A DNA stretch of 64,000 nt from Adiantum capillus-veneris (GCA_014529385.2 CM043947.1:123142891-123206890), one strand, 5' to 3'; shown: positions 24,584-35,883, numbered from the stretch's first letter. Notes: a model not told the origin generated them from the sequence alone. Numbers and translations: made by a program.

Positions 24584-25030
24584 AACAAAAACAAAAACGC
24601 ACACACACATACATAAACAAAGAATGCACGCACACATTGAGAGAGAAAAAGAGAGAGAGAGCATGCATAAACAAAAAACGCACGCATTGAGAGAGGAAAA
24701 GAGAGAGAGAGAACATGCATAAACAAAAAACGCACACATTGAGAGAGGAAAAGAGAGAGAAAACATGCATACGATCCAAAAAAACGCACACACATTGAGA
24801 GAGAAAGAGAGAGAAACTAATTTAACGTCGTAGGAAACTAATTAAAATTAAAAGACCTAAAGATCTAGCCGACGAGGAGTTGAACTCAAGACCTATTATT
24901 CAAGAGGGAAATGGCATAATCAATCTATCATACTTGGCATGGGTGATAGAAAGGTTATACCATTTATCTCTTTTTATTGGCACACACATCCACACACGCG
25001 CACACACACAAGAAGAAGAGAGTTATAACG
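24340..25030. repeat. Simple repeats and a tRNA-like T arm inside CACTA
   Basis: This stretch holds (CT)n, (CA)n (24369-24389) and (GA)n (24503-24579) runs, then several copies of a ~58-base unit like acacattgagagagaaaagagagagag with aacatgcataaacaaaaaacg (24630-24810). At 24823-24840 and 25026-25043 the same 18 bases taacgtcgtaggaaacta recur. Between them the minus strand has a T-arm-like cttgagttcaactcctc (near 24890). No gene was found. Confidence 0.6.
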
Positions 25031-25178
25031 TCGTAGGAAACTATCTTAAAAGACGTTAAAGATTAGGTTATATGTAGACCTACATTAAATTAGATTTAGG
25101 TTGATTTTTAACTAGATTTACGTTTATTTAAGCTAAATTTAGATTTACGTTATATTAGATTAGATTTAGGTCTCCATA

Positions 25179-25362
25179 GACTGCAATGCTTGCATGAAGC
25201 GGGTGAAGAAAGCCCTCAATGGAATAAAGGGTATTGCTGCCTTCACTCATGGTGGGCTCCGTCGATCCAAAAGTACTGGTGAAATGTCTTCAGAAGATAG
25301 GGAAGAAGGTGGATCTTCAGGGCGGCAAGAGTCACTACATCCCCGACACAATGACCATCTAG
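25179..25362 (+). pseudogene. Captured heavy-metal-associated (HMA) domain fragment
   Basis: In one frame from 25179 it reads DCNACMKRVKKALNGIKGI, the metal-binding CxxC loop and first helix of an HMA domain (copper-chaperone fold). In a second frame from 25258 it reads SVDPKVLVKCLQKIGKK followed by VDLQGG, the final strand-helix of the same domain, and stops at 25360. Part of the middle is missing and the frame shifts, so it is a relic. HMA domains belong to host metal-binding proteins such as the isoprenylated HIPP family, not to CACTA elements. AT-rich ttagatttacgtt-type repeats flank it on both sides (25075-25170 and 25380-25465). I infer capture of a host gene piece. Confidence 0.7.
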
Positions 25363-25369
25363 ACAACCT

Positions 25370-25746
25370 CTAGTCATTAGACTTACGTTAAATTAGATTT
25401 AGCTTTATTTTTAGTTAGATTTACGTTTATTTAGATTTACGCTTATTTACGTTAGATCGAGTCCACGCAAGAATTACTTACGGTTTAGGGTTTAGAGTTA
25501 GAAGAACAGTGAAAAGATCTACTGTGAAAAGATGTTAAGATGAAGTGAAGTACTACAGCTAGAGGAGAGGCAAAGGGGTTTTGTCCACTACATGGAGTAT
25601 CATGTAGACGTGGGTGTGTAGATTTCTTGTACCCACAAATATAGGTATTGACCAATAAAGACGAGATTATAACCCGGTGGTTCTGATCTCCGTGCACCTC
25701 TAGACCGAGGTGTGCGGGGATTGGACATGACTAGAGAATGTGAGGT

Positions 25747-25840
<94 letters not shown>

Positions 25841-25900
25841 GACGAAGAATGCCAATAGAATATTAAATTTGTTGTCCAGGTTATAAGTTTTTTATCCTCA
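25370..25900. other. CACTA spacer with (GA)n
   Basis: AT-rich repeats at 25380-25465, then unremarkable sequence, then a (GA)n run of about 90 bases at 25749-25838 just upstream of the transposase start. No gene recognised. Confidence 0.5.
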
Positions 25901-25902
25901 TT

Positions 25903-28900
25903 ATGAGTAGCGACGAGGATGTGGGACCGTCCAACCGAAACACCTATCTCTCAACGAGGGTCTTATGTCCTTGTAATCAATGCAAGCATGCTGTGCGACG
26001 GACAAGACGTGTTTCTTTGCAGCACGTTCGCGAATTTGGCGAGTTCGATCCATCTATTATAGATCGAGTTGTTGCCAATTATAACTCGTCGGACTCTGAC
26101 GCTGGCCAACAAGCAGCAATCTTGCAACCCAATAGACGTGTTCGCAGGCGCTTTGGTCAAGCATCATATGTGAGGCCACAAGAATAAGCCTCTGACAGCT
26201 CGGGGGATGATCATGCAGAGCACATTCCCAACGAGGCAATGTTTGAGCCCGAGATTGATGAAATGATCGAGATGATCATGGATTCAGAAAGGCTTATCTA
26301 TGATGATATGAAAAGTGAAGCCGATACGCCATTGTATAATGGAGCACGTATGTCTAGATTGAAAGCACTCCTGGTTCTTCTCAACATGCAGGCAAAGTTT
26401 GGATGGAGTGACACTAGTGTCACAGCGCTTTTCAGGTGATCTATTACAATTGTGGATTGGCATAGAGGTGGTGGATATGAGCCGACACACAGGACGACGG
26501 AATGCTTTGATCAGAGGCATTCTAATGTGGACCATGCATGACTATCCCGGGCTAACAGAATGCTCAGGTGATCTATTGACACTCCTCACTCAGACACTGT
26601 AAATATTGTTTTTTCCCATAGTTGATCTATTATCATGTGTATACATGCAGGGCTTCAAACAAGCGGATATAGAGCATGTGTCACATGTGGACCTAGACTG
26701 AATGCACGTAGGGCACCCTCATTGAAGAAGCAAATCTACGAAGGTCATCAAGTGTATCTTCCAGAGAATCATGTGTTACGCGACGGCTTTTTGGGAAGAG
26801 AGCCACCAAGGATGTCTGCACAAGCATGGTTAGAGCAGAAGGAGATGTGCGATGACGGATTGCCTCCAGGGATGAAGAGACTATCTCTATGGTACGAGTT
26901 ACCATACTGGCCCCAACTCATGATCAATCACTTGCTCGATCCAATGCACATATTCAAGAATGTGGGTAATCTACTATGGGACCATTTGACCGGCAAGAAA
27001 GATACTTTGGGAGCCAGAGTTGACCTTAGAAATGTGGATCGTATGGAGCAATATTGGCCGCAAACAGCGTCTGATGGATCGATAAAACTCCCTAAAGCAC
27101 CATGGATTTTCACAGGAGCCCAAGAACGCAAAGTAAAAGAGGCCATTCGATCTTTGCGGACCCCCACTGGCGTAATGCACTCGCTCCGAACGTGTTTTAC
27201 TAAAGAAGGAAAGCTTACCGGTTTGAAGTCACACGATTGGCATAAAATGTGTCAGGTACGTTCATAGTGGTCTTTAATATCATTGCATAAAATGTGGACT
27301 TTAATATCATTGCTGCACATACTATACAGTTTATTTTACCGGTTGCCATTGAGGGATGTTTGTCTCTCGACATCCGTAACACAATCTACAAACTTGCAAA
27401 GCTGGTGCAATGGATCTCACAAAAGGAGATCAACGTAGACTCCATACCATTCGCCAAACTAAATGCTGCGGAGCTTGTGTGCATGTTTGAGAAACATTTT
27501 CCTACTACCATGCTAACCATTCAGGTGCATCTTCTTGTTCACATAGTTGATGAAGTGGAAATAGTTGGCACAGTTCATTCCAGATGGATGTTCTTCTTAG
27601 AGCGTTTCATGAAAACGCTTAAGGGATATGTGCGTCAAAAGGCACGTCCGGAGGGTAGCATGGCAGAAGGTTGGTTGGTATCAGAGTCCCTAGTGTACAT
27701 TGGAGAGTGGCTAGACGGATTTGATAAATCCCGGGACACGCTATGGCGAACCATAGATGATGAGCGCATATCTGGGATTGTCATGTGCAATCTCGGTGTT
27801 GAGAAGAAGATGACGGAAGATCTAGAGGCTAAAATCAACCGATTTTGCATGCTTCACAATCTAGTGATGCAAAAGTGGATTTCACAATATGAGGATGCAA
27901 AGCAAGAGCGACAAAGGGCACGAATCGAGTGGAGACGGGGAAGACGACCACCGATGCACTATCCAGCGGTTCTGGAGAGCCTACCAACCTTCATGAGCTT
28001 AAGATGGTTGCACAACCAATTGAAAAGCGCACAACAATGCGGTGACGAAGTGACTGAAGAAGAGTGGGAGTACTCTCGGGGTTGCGCGACCAAGGTAAGT
28101 TTGCAATGTACGACTAGCAAGTGACTTTATTTATACACGTTTGAACGGCCACTCATAATCTTTGTTCGTTGTAGTATAAGTCATACACAGCAGCATGGTG
28201 TAAAGGTCGACATTTTAGGGTGGAACGAATCGACAAAAAGCGTTTTACTCAAGATTGTGGAATCATGGCAAAATTTGAACAGTCTAGTCGACGACGTTCC
28301 TCTGATGCAGATCCTGTGGTGGCGGAACTCACTTACTTCGGCACGCTGCAAGAGATTTTGAGGATCGATTACAGAGGATTTTTTGTCGACTTGTTCGACG
28401 TGCAATGGTTCAAGATAATCATGGAGGGTCGCAACGCTACTGTGCGTAGAGGAGAGTCTGGTTTTCTTGAGGTGGATTTTACTAAGAAATGGACTGACCT
28501 AAGAGACACTTTCGTACTACCCGAGCATTGTGAACAAGTAAGTATATAAATAGTTAACATCCCCCTTTTACAAGTTATGTGCTTGAAAGCTCTCATGTAA
28601 GTTATGTGGCTCTGGCAGGTAATATTTCATCCTACAAAGTCTACAACAAACTGGTGGTACGTCATAGAGGTAGCCCCTCGTAGTGCAAGGACGTTTGAAG
28701 GCTACCATGTGCCAATCACAACGACATCAATTGAGGAGATCAGAGAAGATGCTCAATCAGAAGCCGCTGCGGTGGTGCCAGACGAGCATCAAGATGCTAC
28801 TACTCTATATGGGGTGCATGCAGAGGAGCTACAAAATGAAACAGAGGATATGTGTTTAAACGGAGAGCTCTATATAGATATAGGAAGTTATGCTGAGTTA

Positions 28901-28927
28901 TGCGAGGATGAGAGAGAGATCTCTTAA
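25903..28927 (+). pseudogene. CACTA transposase gene (TNPD-like), decayed
   Basis: Exons, in order: a Cys-rich start (VLCPCNQCKH, near 25963-25992) as in the transposase-associated domain; an acidic stretch ending KFGWSDTSVTALFR; ILMWTMHDYPGLTECSG joined by an intron to GLQTSGYRACVTCGPRLN; LLDPMHIFKNVGNLLW (Transposase_21 type). After an intron at 27256-27329 comes a DUF4218-type domain (HLLVHIVDEVEIVG and RFMKTLKGYVRQKARPEGSMAE). After an intron at ~28095-28174 comes a DUF4216-type domain (DYRGFFVDLFDVQWFK). The last exon follows an AG near 28618 and ends at 28927. It is damaged by an in-frame TAA near 26185. About 200 residues are missing at 26438-26440, where the family's N-terminal catalytic part should lie. 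Confidence 0.85.
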
Positions 28928-29199
28928 AGCCACAAATATTGTATTTGAACAATTTTGCTCCGTGTTGTAAAAGCTCTGGCTCTCTAAGTACCTTCCATGG
29001 TGTATAACGCTCTTTTCTACTCGCGCTCACATCTTTTGATTGAAAATTCTGAGTTTTCGACTTGCCTCTTCTATCACTCGATTCATTGCGTCATTGTATT
29101 TATATGCGTCATTACGTCATTGTATTTAATGGTCTTTGCGTCATTGTCTACTCTATTCATTCAATATTAAGTTTAAATATTCGTGTGTTTAATTCAGGT
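28928..29199. other. Spacer between the two CACTA genes
   Basis: About 270 bases without coding pattern. Just before the next gene lies attcag, a possible splice acceptor, so an upstream leader exon could exist. Confidence 0.4.
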
Positions 29200-30513
29200 A
29201 TGGATGATGAGGAGTTTCTTTCTTCTTTGTCACCGCAGCAGAGACAGTGGTACGTGGAGCGTCATCGCTCTGGCGCATCATCGCGCGTTCCTACACCATC
29301 CGCATCTCCCTCTCTTTCGGAGCATTCTGTGCGCTCCGAAGCTTTGGCATCGACGAGACGAGCTTCACACTCGTCTACACACCGGCGCTCTAGTGGTGGC
29401 AGTGGCGGTTGTTGTGGGGATTCCGCCACCGATGCCTCCACACCGCCTCGTGTTCGACAAGGCTCTTTACCCTCCCCTTCTTTGCTCGCCCCCACACCAG
29501 CCACAGCATCGCCATCTACGCCAGGTTTTGCACGGCTGACTGTTCCTAGAAGCTACACACCTCTACCTACTCCGCCAGGAGCCACCCCACTCGACACTCC
29601 TCGCTTCGGGGCCCAGACGCCGGTGGAGACACCTGACGTCCGTACGCCCATCGACACGCCGCTAGAGACCCCTGCCGGGACACCCAGGTTCACGCGTCAC
29701 CGGCCAGAGGGCTTGCCTTACTCCGTCGACATCAGCGGCGGCATCATCATGGATGATGACGGCAAGAAGGTGATCTCGCGCATGCGTGGTCTTTGCTCTC
29801 AGCTGTTTAGACACTACATACTAAACAAATGGAGTGAAGTACCAAGTGATTTAAAAAACAGAGTCATCAGCATACTTCATGATGAGTTTCCCGTTCCAAC
29901 ACGGGATCAACGCTTCAATGAAGACCTGATGAAGATTCGAATGCGCGAATACTGCAAACACAAGCGTTCCGAAGTGCAAAAAGCAATCAAGAATGGGTGG
30001 AACAGGCCAGATTGGCTGGCCAAAGAAGATTGGAAGAATGCGAAGAAAGCAGCGCGCGAGAATCCCGACAAGTGGAAGCAACAAAAGGATGCAGCCAGAG
30101 CGCGAGTAGAGGCAGGGAGCTCGCACCACTTGGGGAGCGGTGGATGGGCATCATTTGAGGCCGATTTTGTAAGTCTTTTCACATTGCTCTTTATGCATGT
30201 TCGATAGTTTAGGGTTTATGAGTTTTTTAGTTCTAACATAATGAAATCTTTGTATGTTTTGACAGTGGTCGATGACAGGACGTGATCCCACACCGTACGA
30301 GCGCGAGTACGCAGGCAGGAGGGGCTTAAACGCCCTGATGGACATTCTCAGTTCTTGCGGCGGCATGGTTAGTATTAGGGTTTACTCTTTTTTATTTTTT
30401 GTATTGTTTTATAAATGTCGTTACATGTTTATACTTACTGAAAGCTGTCTTATTGTCTTTTTTTGCAGAATCCGACAGATACGCCGCTTGGACGCGATGA
30501 GACGTCTGACTAG
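29200..30513 (+). CDS. TNPA-like CACTA protein (Transposase_24 type), apparently intact
   Basis: Three exons: 29200-30168, 30266-30367 and 30469-30513. All junctions are GT-AG and in phase 0, giving 371 residues. The N-terminal ~190 residues are Ser/Thr/Pro-rich with repeated TP motifs (for example TPLDTPRF, TPVETPD, TPIDTPLETP). The C-terminal part resembles the plant transposon domain seen with En/Spm elements: SQLFRHYILNKWSEVPSDLK, a FPVPTRDQRFNEDL segment, IRMREYCKHKRSEVQKAI, then basic helices (DWKNAKKAARENPDKWKQ). In En/Spm such a protein binds the subterminal repeats and helps transposition; that role is inferred here. No stop or frameshift is visible. ATG at 29200 is chosen because MDDEEF starts the first open exon. 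Confidence 0.75.
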
Positions 30514-30870
30514 ACGACGTCAGTTTAGCCGTAGTTAGATAGCATTAGTTTAGGGTTTCTCATAGCTTATGTATCATGAGACGGATTTTATACGTCTTTT
30601 TGAACCATGTATATTATTACATTTGTCACCGCAGTTCCTTTTGCCAATCAATTCTTTATGCCTATGATGTTGTACAATTGTCATTATTACATTTGCCAAT
30701 CAATTCATTTTGCCTCTGATGTGTACAATTGTCAATTTTGCAAACAATCCGTCTTCTGGGTGACTATTTTAGGTCTATTATCTATCTTTGCACTTTTTTT
30801 AAAAAGTGAATCAAGTACAATATAGTTGATGGGTGGCAAGGCATTCAATGCCCTGCCACCAAAAAAAAAT
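30514..30870. other. CACTA 3' spacer
   Basis: T-rich sequence with repeated attacatttgccaatcaattc-like pieces (30615-30710). Probably the 3' untranslated region of the TNPA-like gene. No gene seen. Confidence 0.5.
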
Positions 30871-30879
30871 TCTCTCGGG

Positions 30880-31085
30880 CGTCGCTATAAGCGTCGCTAT
30901 GAGCGTCGCTATAGTCTTCTGTGTAACCGTCGCTATATGCGTCGATATAGCCGTCGCTATATGCGTCGCTATAAGCGTCTCTATATAGCGACGCTTATAG
31001 CGACGCATATAGCGACGTCTATATCGACACATATAGCGACGCTCTCGTAGCGACGCTCGTAGCGACGGTTTTAGCGACGCCGGGG
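30880..31085. repeat. CACTA 3' subterminal repeats forming a large inverted repeat
   Basis: About 17 copies of a cgtcgctata-type unit. The left half (30884-30985) has the units in one orientation and the right half (30985-31083) in the opposite one (tatagcgacg), so the region can fold into one long hairpin. The unit is the same as at the 5' end. Confidence 0.9.
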
Positions 31086-31138
31086 GTTATAAAAACCCAA
31101 TGTATTTCCGTCGCTAACAGCGTCACAAGAGCACACAA

Positions 31139-31150
31139 CCTCTTGTAGTG
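31139..31150 (+). repeat. CACTA 3' terminal inverted repeat
   Basis: CCTCTTGTAGTG, the exact inverse of the 5' end, followed by the tgg duplication at 31151-31153. Confidence 0.95.
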
Positions 31151-31153
31151 TGG

Positions 31154-33166
31154 GAATCTTGATGATAAGGCAATCAAATGTATATTTGTGGGATACAGTA
31201 GTGGAAGTAAAGGTTATAGACTTTACAATCCTGCTACAAACAAGATTTTTGAAATTCGTGATGTAATTTTTGTAGAAACTACTGCTCAACCTATGGTTTC
31301 TTTTGATGTACCTCATATGCAGACACATGATGTATTTGAAGGTTTGCTTCCTTCTTTTGTGGAGAATCAAGAATCACAACAGGTTAATAATCTTGATCAA
31401 TCTTTTGATCAGCATGTGACACCTCATGATGTAGATGAAATTGTGCGTGAAGAGCAAGAAGTTCTCAGGGAAGAAAGAACCTTGCCTAAATGGGTTCAGA
31501 AAACTTTGCAGGATAGCAAGTTGGATGCACCGCTGCCACGGAAAACACGTGCTGGTACTACTTTTGGCAGAGAGCAAGTAGATTTGGCTTGCTTTAGCAC
31601 TCTTTGTGATGCAGATGAGCCTGATTCATTTGAACAAGCTTTAGAGTGTGTCAGTGGAAAGATGCTATGCAGCGAGAAATTGATTCTATTCATAAGAATC
31701 ATACATGGGATCTAGTGGACTTGCGTACAGGTAAAAAGCCTATTGGTACAAAGTGGGTTTTTAAGGTAAAAAGGAAACAAGATGGTACTGTTGACAGGTA
31801 TAAAGCAAGGCTTGTGGCAAAAGGCTATGCGCAACAGAAAGGCATAGATTATGATGAAACCTTTGCTCCTACTTCTCGTGCGTCCACAGTTAGATCACTA
31901 GTTGCAATTGCTACTCATCATGGTTGGAAAGTGCATCAGTTGGATATCAAAACTGCTTTTTTGAATGGTGATTTGCAGGAAGAAGTTTATGTAATTCAAC
32001 CAAGTGGTTTTGTTGTAAAAGGTCAAGAGAAAAAGGTATGTAGATTGCGTAAAGCTTTGTATGGTCTCAAACAGGCTCCAAGAGCATGGTATGAGAAGAT
32101 ACATACTTATTTGATTGGCCAGGGATTTCAGAATAGTCCAACAGAAAGTACTTTGTATGTCAAAAAGAGAGATGGAGTTCTCATTATGCTAACACTTTAT
32201 GTGGATGATATGCTTCGTACAGGCAATACTGCAGATGAAATTGAAGCGTTTAAAGATGCTTTGAGAAAACCCTTTGAGATGTCTGATCTTGGTTTGCTAC
32301 ATTATTACTTGGGTATTGAGTTTGTGCAATCAGAGGATGGCATATACATGTTGCACGCAAAATATTTACATAAAATTTTGGACAAGTTTGGTATGCAAAA
32401 TTGTAAACCAGTCTCTACACCCGTAGAAACTGGATCAAAGTTGAGCATGCATGATGCTAGAGAACCTTTTGATGTACATACTTATGCAGCAGCGGTTGGT
32501 TGCTTGATATATTTGGCAAGCAACACTCGTCCAGACATTCAATTTGGGGTTTCACAAGAAAGCAGATTTATGCACAGCCCATGTATGCATCATTGGCAGG
32601 CTGTGAAGCGCATACTTCGTTACCTTTCAGGTACCCCTAATCTTGCCATGTTCTTTCCAAGGGGGGATATGTATGGAAAGCACAGTTCTATGCAGCTTCT
32701 TGGTTACAGTGATTCAGATTGGGCTGGTGATTTTGACACACGAAATTCCACAAGTGGGAATTGTTTTTTCTTGGGAAATGCATGTATATCTTGGCTAAGC
32801 AAGAAGCAACCCACAGTGGCTCCATCAACTTGTGAAGCTGAGTACAGGGCAGCTTTCACGGCAACAGTTGATTGTGTATGGATACGCAGGTTATTGGCAG
32901 ATCTTTGTGAGTGTCAACAGGCACCCACTACCATTTTCACTGACAGTCAGAGTGCTATGGCAGTTGCAAGGAATCCAGTATTTCATGCAAGAACAAAGCA
33001 CATAGAGGTTCACTACCACTATGTCAGGGAAAGGCTACATGCAAGGGAGATCACACTAACTTACTGTCCTACACAGGATAACATTGCAGATCTATTTACG
33101 AAGGCGTTATCACGAGAAAAGTTTGAAGCTTTCCGAAAAGCTTTGGGCTTACTCTCATACACATGA
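31154..33166 (+). pseudogene. Copia integrase tail, reverse transcriptase and RNase H, 3' part of split pol
   Basis: The frame resumes after the CACTA with KAIKCIFVGYSSGSKGYRLYN, the end of copia integrase. A frameshift near 31650 precedes the RT: GTKWVFKVKRKQDG, KARLVAKGYAQQKG, LDIKTAFLNGDLQEEVYV, ALYGLKQAPRAWYE and LYVDDMLRTGN (both catalytic aspartates present). RNase H has LGYSDSDWAGDFDTRNSTSG, STCEAEYRAAF, FTDSQSAMAVARNP and ARTKHIEVHYHYVRE, ending at 33166. Apart from the single frameshift the RT-RNase H frame is open for about 500 codons. Confidence 0.92.
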
Positions 33167-33213
33167 TGATCTGCTACCTTGTACGGATTTACACTATCAC
33201 TATAGGGGGGATT

Positions 33214-33490
33214 TGTAGACATGTAGTAGTGTTAGTGTGTATACGCGTTTCACCAGGGACACTTTTCTCCCACTGGGTTTTTCCCCTTGGACATCTGGTG
33301 TGAAAGGACACCTTATCTCTTAGGGTTTCATATAAGCTTTGTAGCTCTGAGTTTATAGATACACTATTATTCCAATACAGAGAGAGACTACAGAGATCTC
33401 GTACGCAAGCTCTGTGTCTTTTCCTTCTCCATCTTCTTCCTACTCTGAGTTGTTGTCTTCCTTCTGTTTCCTGTTTCATCATCTTCAACA
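33214..33490 (+). repeat. 3' LTR of split copia
   Basis: 277 bp. It differs from the 5' copy by about seven substitutions and a 13-bp insertion near 33380 (an extra agagagactacag-like segment). A polypurine tract (tataggggggat) precedes it. gtaat follows. Confidence 0.93.
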
Positions 33491-33520
33491 GTAATGCTAT
33501 AGCAGATTGATCCAGCAGAT

Positions 33521-34052
33521 GTGGATTTTATAGTACTTGTTGTGGCAGTAATGTTTCAAGGTATGCTATTCAAAGAAGTGCTTTTGGATGGAGGATCAGG
33601 GGTGAATATACTTCCTGAGGAGGTTTATAGAAGACTGAAGTTAGGAGGAACATTAGCTCCAGCACCATTTCAAGTGAAGATGGCAGACCAGAGGAGAGTC
33701 CAACCTTCAGGCATTCTCAAGCAGCAAGCAATTGAAATTGCAGGTATGGTGTTCTTTGTGAACTTTGTGGTACTTAGAATGAAGGATTCAGATTCTTCCT
33801 ACAAGATGCTGTTGGGAAGACCCTGGTTTAGACAAGCTAGAGTTAAGAAGGATTGGGGAGAAAATGTTGTCATGATGAAAATGGGGAAGCAGTCAGTAAC
33901 CATATCACTATAGGGAAGAAAAAAAATCCCTCCATAGACTAAACCATTATGTGCTCAGACCATAAACTTGGCAGATGTAGTGGAAGATGATGAAGAGGAG
34001 GAATTTTTGAGAGTTAATCCCACTATTGTGACTCTCTTTGAGATTGATGTAG
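33521..34052 (+). pseudogene. gypsy aspartic protease and linker
   Basis: Retropepsin-like: VLLDGGSGVNILPEEVYRRL has D-G-G-S in place of D-T/S-G-S, followed by the usual N-I-L-P. KMLLGRPWFRQARV is the second hydrophobic block. The frame continues past two stops (at 33911-33913 and near 33950) through an acidic linker (VVEDDEEEEFLRVNP) until the solo LTR begins at 34053. Confidence 0.8.
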
Positions 34053-35883
34053 TGAGTAGCGTTAAACGATAACCTTGCATTTGCACTACATTTCTACTCA
34101 AATGTATATATTTTTTATCAAAGTTTTAACCTAGTGTTCATTCTCTCTTTCCGTAATAGCCTTTTTCCATACAAACACCTTACCCTTCTTAGATCTTTAT
34201 GCATTTACATCATATTTCTCTCTTCATGCTAAATGTAAATAGTAACTTAATTCTACTCTCCTAAATTTTTACTGCATATTATTTTAACTAATTACCTTTA
34301 CTAATTTAAATAACTATCTACATCCCATAATTTGTAAATAAATAATTTATGGGCACTTATTTTACCCATCTTCTCTCAAGGGTAGGGTTAACCTTGTAGG
34401 CCTTCCCTTCCCCACCACTATGTGACCCAACTCTTGGATCATTTACTTGTGTTGGTCAACAAATCTTAAATATAATGTATATCCCCAATAAATCAAACTT
34501 TATTGGAGTCTACCTCATTTGTTTAAGGTGGATTCTCTTTTGAAAAAGCATGCTACACCTTGGATGCATGCTAAAGGGTCCCCTACAAGGAGACTTGGTT
34601 CAAAAGGTGTTTTGGATGCATCTTGAACGCCTTAGCTCGTGGATATACTTGAGGAACACTCCAAAATCAGCTTAAACACTTTGAGAAGGTCAAATTTGCC
34701 TTTTACAGCACCCAATTCTGAGTTACAGGCTGAAAATTATGGTGAAAACAAGGTGCTGCGGACACTGTTACTGCAGGTCAAAGTTACAATCAGGTAAACC
34801 ACAAAGGTGAAAAGTTTTCTTGACTTATTCAACATTCTAAAATACCAATGGGGAGTTAAAAACCACTTGCATGTGGAGGGGTCGGCTCAAGATGCTTCCA
34901 GAGACACAACAAACAGGATGGGGACACTCTGCAGGAGCCACTGGAGAGACATCATGGTGGGGCCCACAAACATTATCAACCCTTATGGAGCCTCCACGAA
35001 TTAAAAGGCTATTTTTAATGAGAAAATAAGTCCCTTATTTGCATAATTTAAGGAATGGTCAAAAGGGAACCTAACTATGGTTAATTACCTACCCTAGTCA
35101 AGTTTAACCTAACCCAAGGTCTTGTACAGCTATAAAAAGGTCCTTTGGCAAGCACAAAAACACACACACACCTACTCCATTGCTGCAAATAATCTCCTCT
35201 AAGGTTAGGGAAGCCCTAATCTCTCTCTCATCTTGTGTCCCTATCCATTTCCTAAGCTCGCTATCATAAGCGGTGCCATAGAGAGAGCATCAATATGCTA
35301 TTGCTACCATTCTCTTGCAAACATTTCTCTTACCATACTCATCCCTAAATAAGGATTGTAGCTTCTATATGAGATCAAGGATATCAAGTTCAATGATCTA
35401 TCTCATGGTTTGATCAACAAATTGCTGCAATTGGGGTGTCGTCGTCACACTTTTGCTCTAAACGCGTGTAAAATTGGTAAGCATATCTTGGCAGCTTCTC
35501 ATATTTTGTGCTCATTGGGTTGCTTGTTTTGTTGAGAAAGTTTTTTGTGCACCATGGTGTCTATTTGCTTGCCTTCTCTCCTTATGTTGTGTGTAAGTAA
35601 GTCTTGGGGTTGCATAGATGGAGAAGAGCTCTATATGTATGCCGCCTTATGTGTGTAAGTAGTCTATTCTTTTGGGAAAGGAAAGGAGTTGTCAAGTATT
35701 TGTGCATTATAGTGCTTTGAGATTTGCTAAGAGGTTGTGTTCTTGCTTTTCTTAGAAGTATATGAGCACTAATATGGTGAAGGTCACTCTTTGCATGTGA
35801 GTTTGTGTAGTGTTCAAAGGGATTGCTTAAGGAGTGTGTGTTGAATGGTTGAAGGGCATTTTGTGTTGAAGCACATAAGGAAG

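Larger units (their letters stand above)
24106..31150 (+). mobile_element. CACTA (En/Spm-like) DNA transposon
   Basis: It begins CACTACAAGAGG (24106-24117) and ends with its exact inverse CCTCTTGTAGTG (31139-31150). It is flanked by 3-bp duplications tgg (24103-24105, 31151-31153), the target-site length of the CACTA superfamily. Length is 7,045 bp. It carries TAGCGACG-type subterminal repeats at both ends, a decayed transposase gene (TNPD-like, 25903-28927) and a TNPA-like gene (29200-30513). It interrupts the copia integrase exactly between codons, so that removing the element plus one tgg restores the copia reading frame. Confidence 0.96.
20732..33490 (+). mobile_element. Full-length Ty1/copia element, split by a CACTA transposon
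   Basis: LTRs of 264 and 277 bp begin tgtagac and end ttcaaca. The flanking 5 bases are identical on both sides (gtaat at 20727-20731 and 33491-33495), a proper target-site duplication. Without the 7,045-bp CACTA insert and its 3-bp duplication the element is about 5.7 kb. By eye the LTRs differ at about seven positions plus one 13-bp indel. The coding region has only one obvious frameshift (~31650), one in-frame 543-bp duplication and one changed catalytic residue, so it is among the better preserved elements here. Confidence 0.95.
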
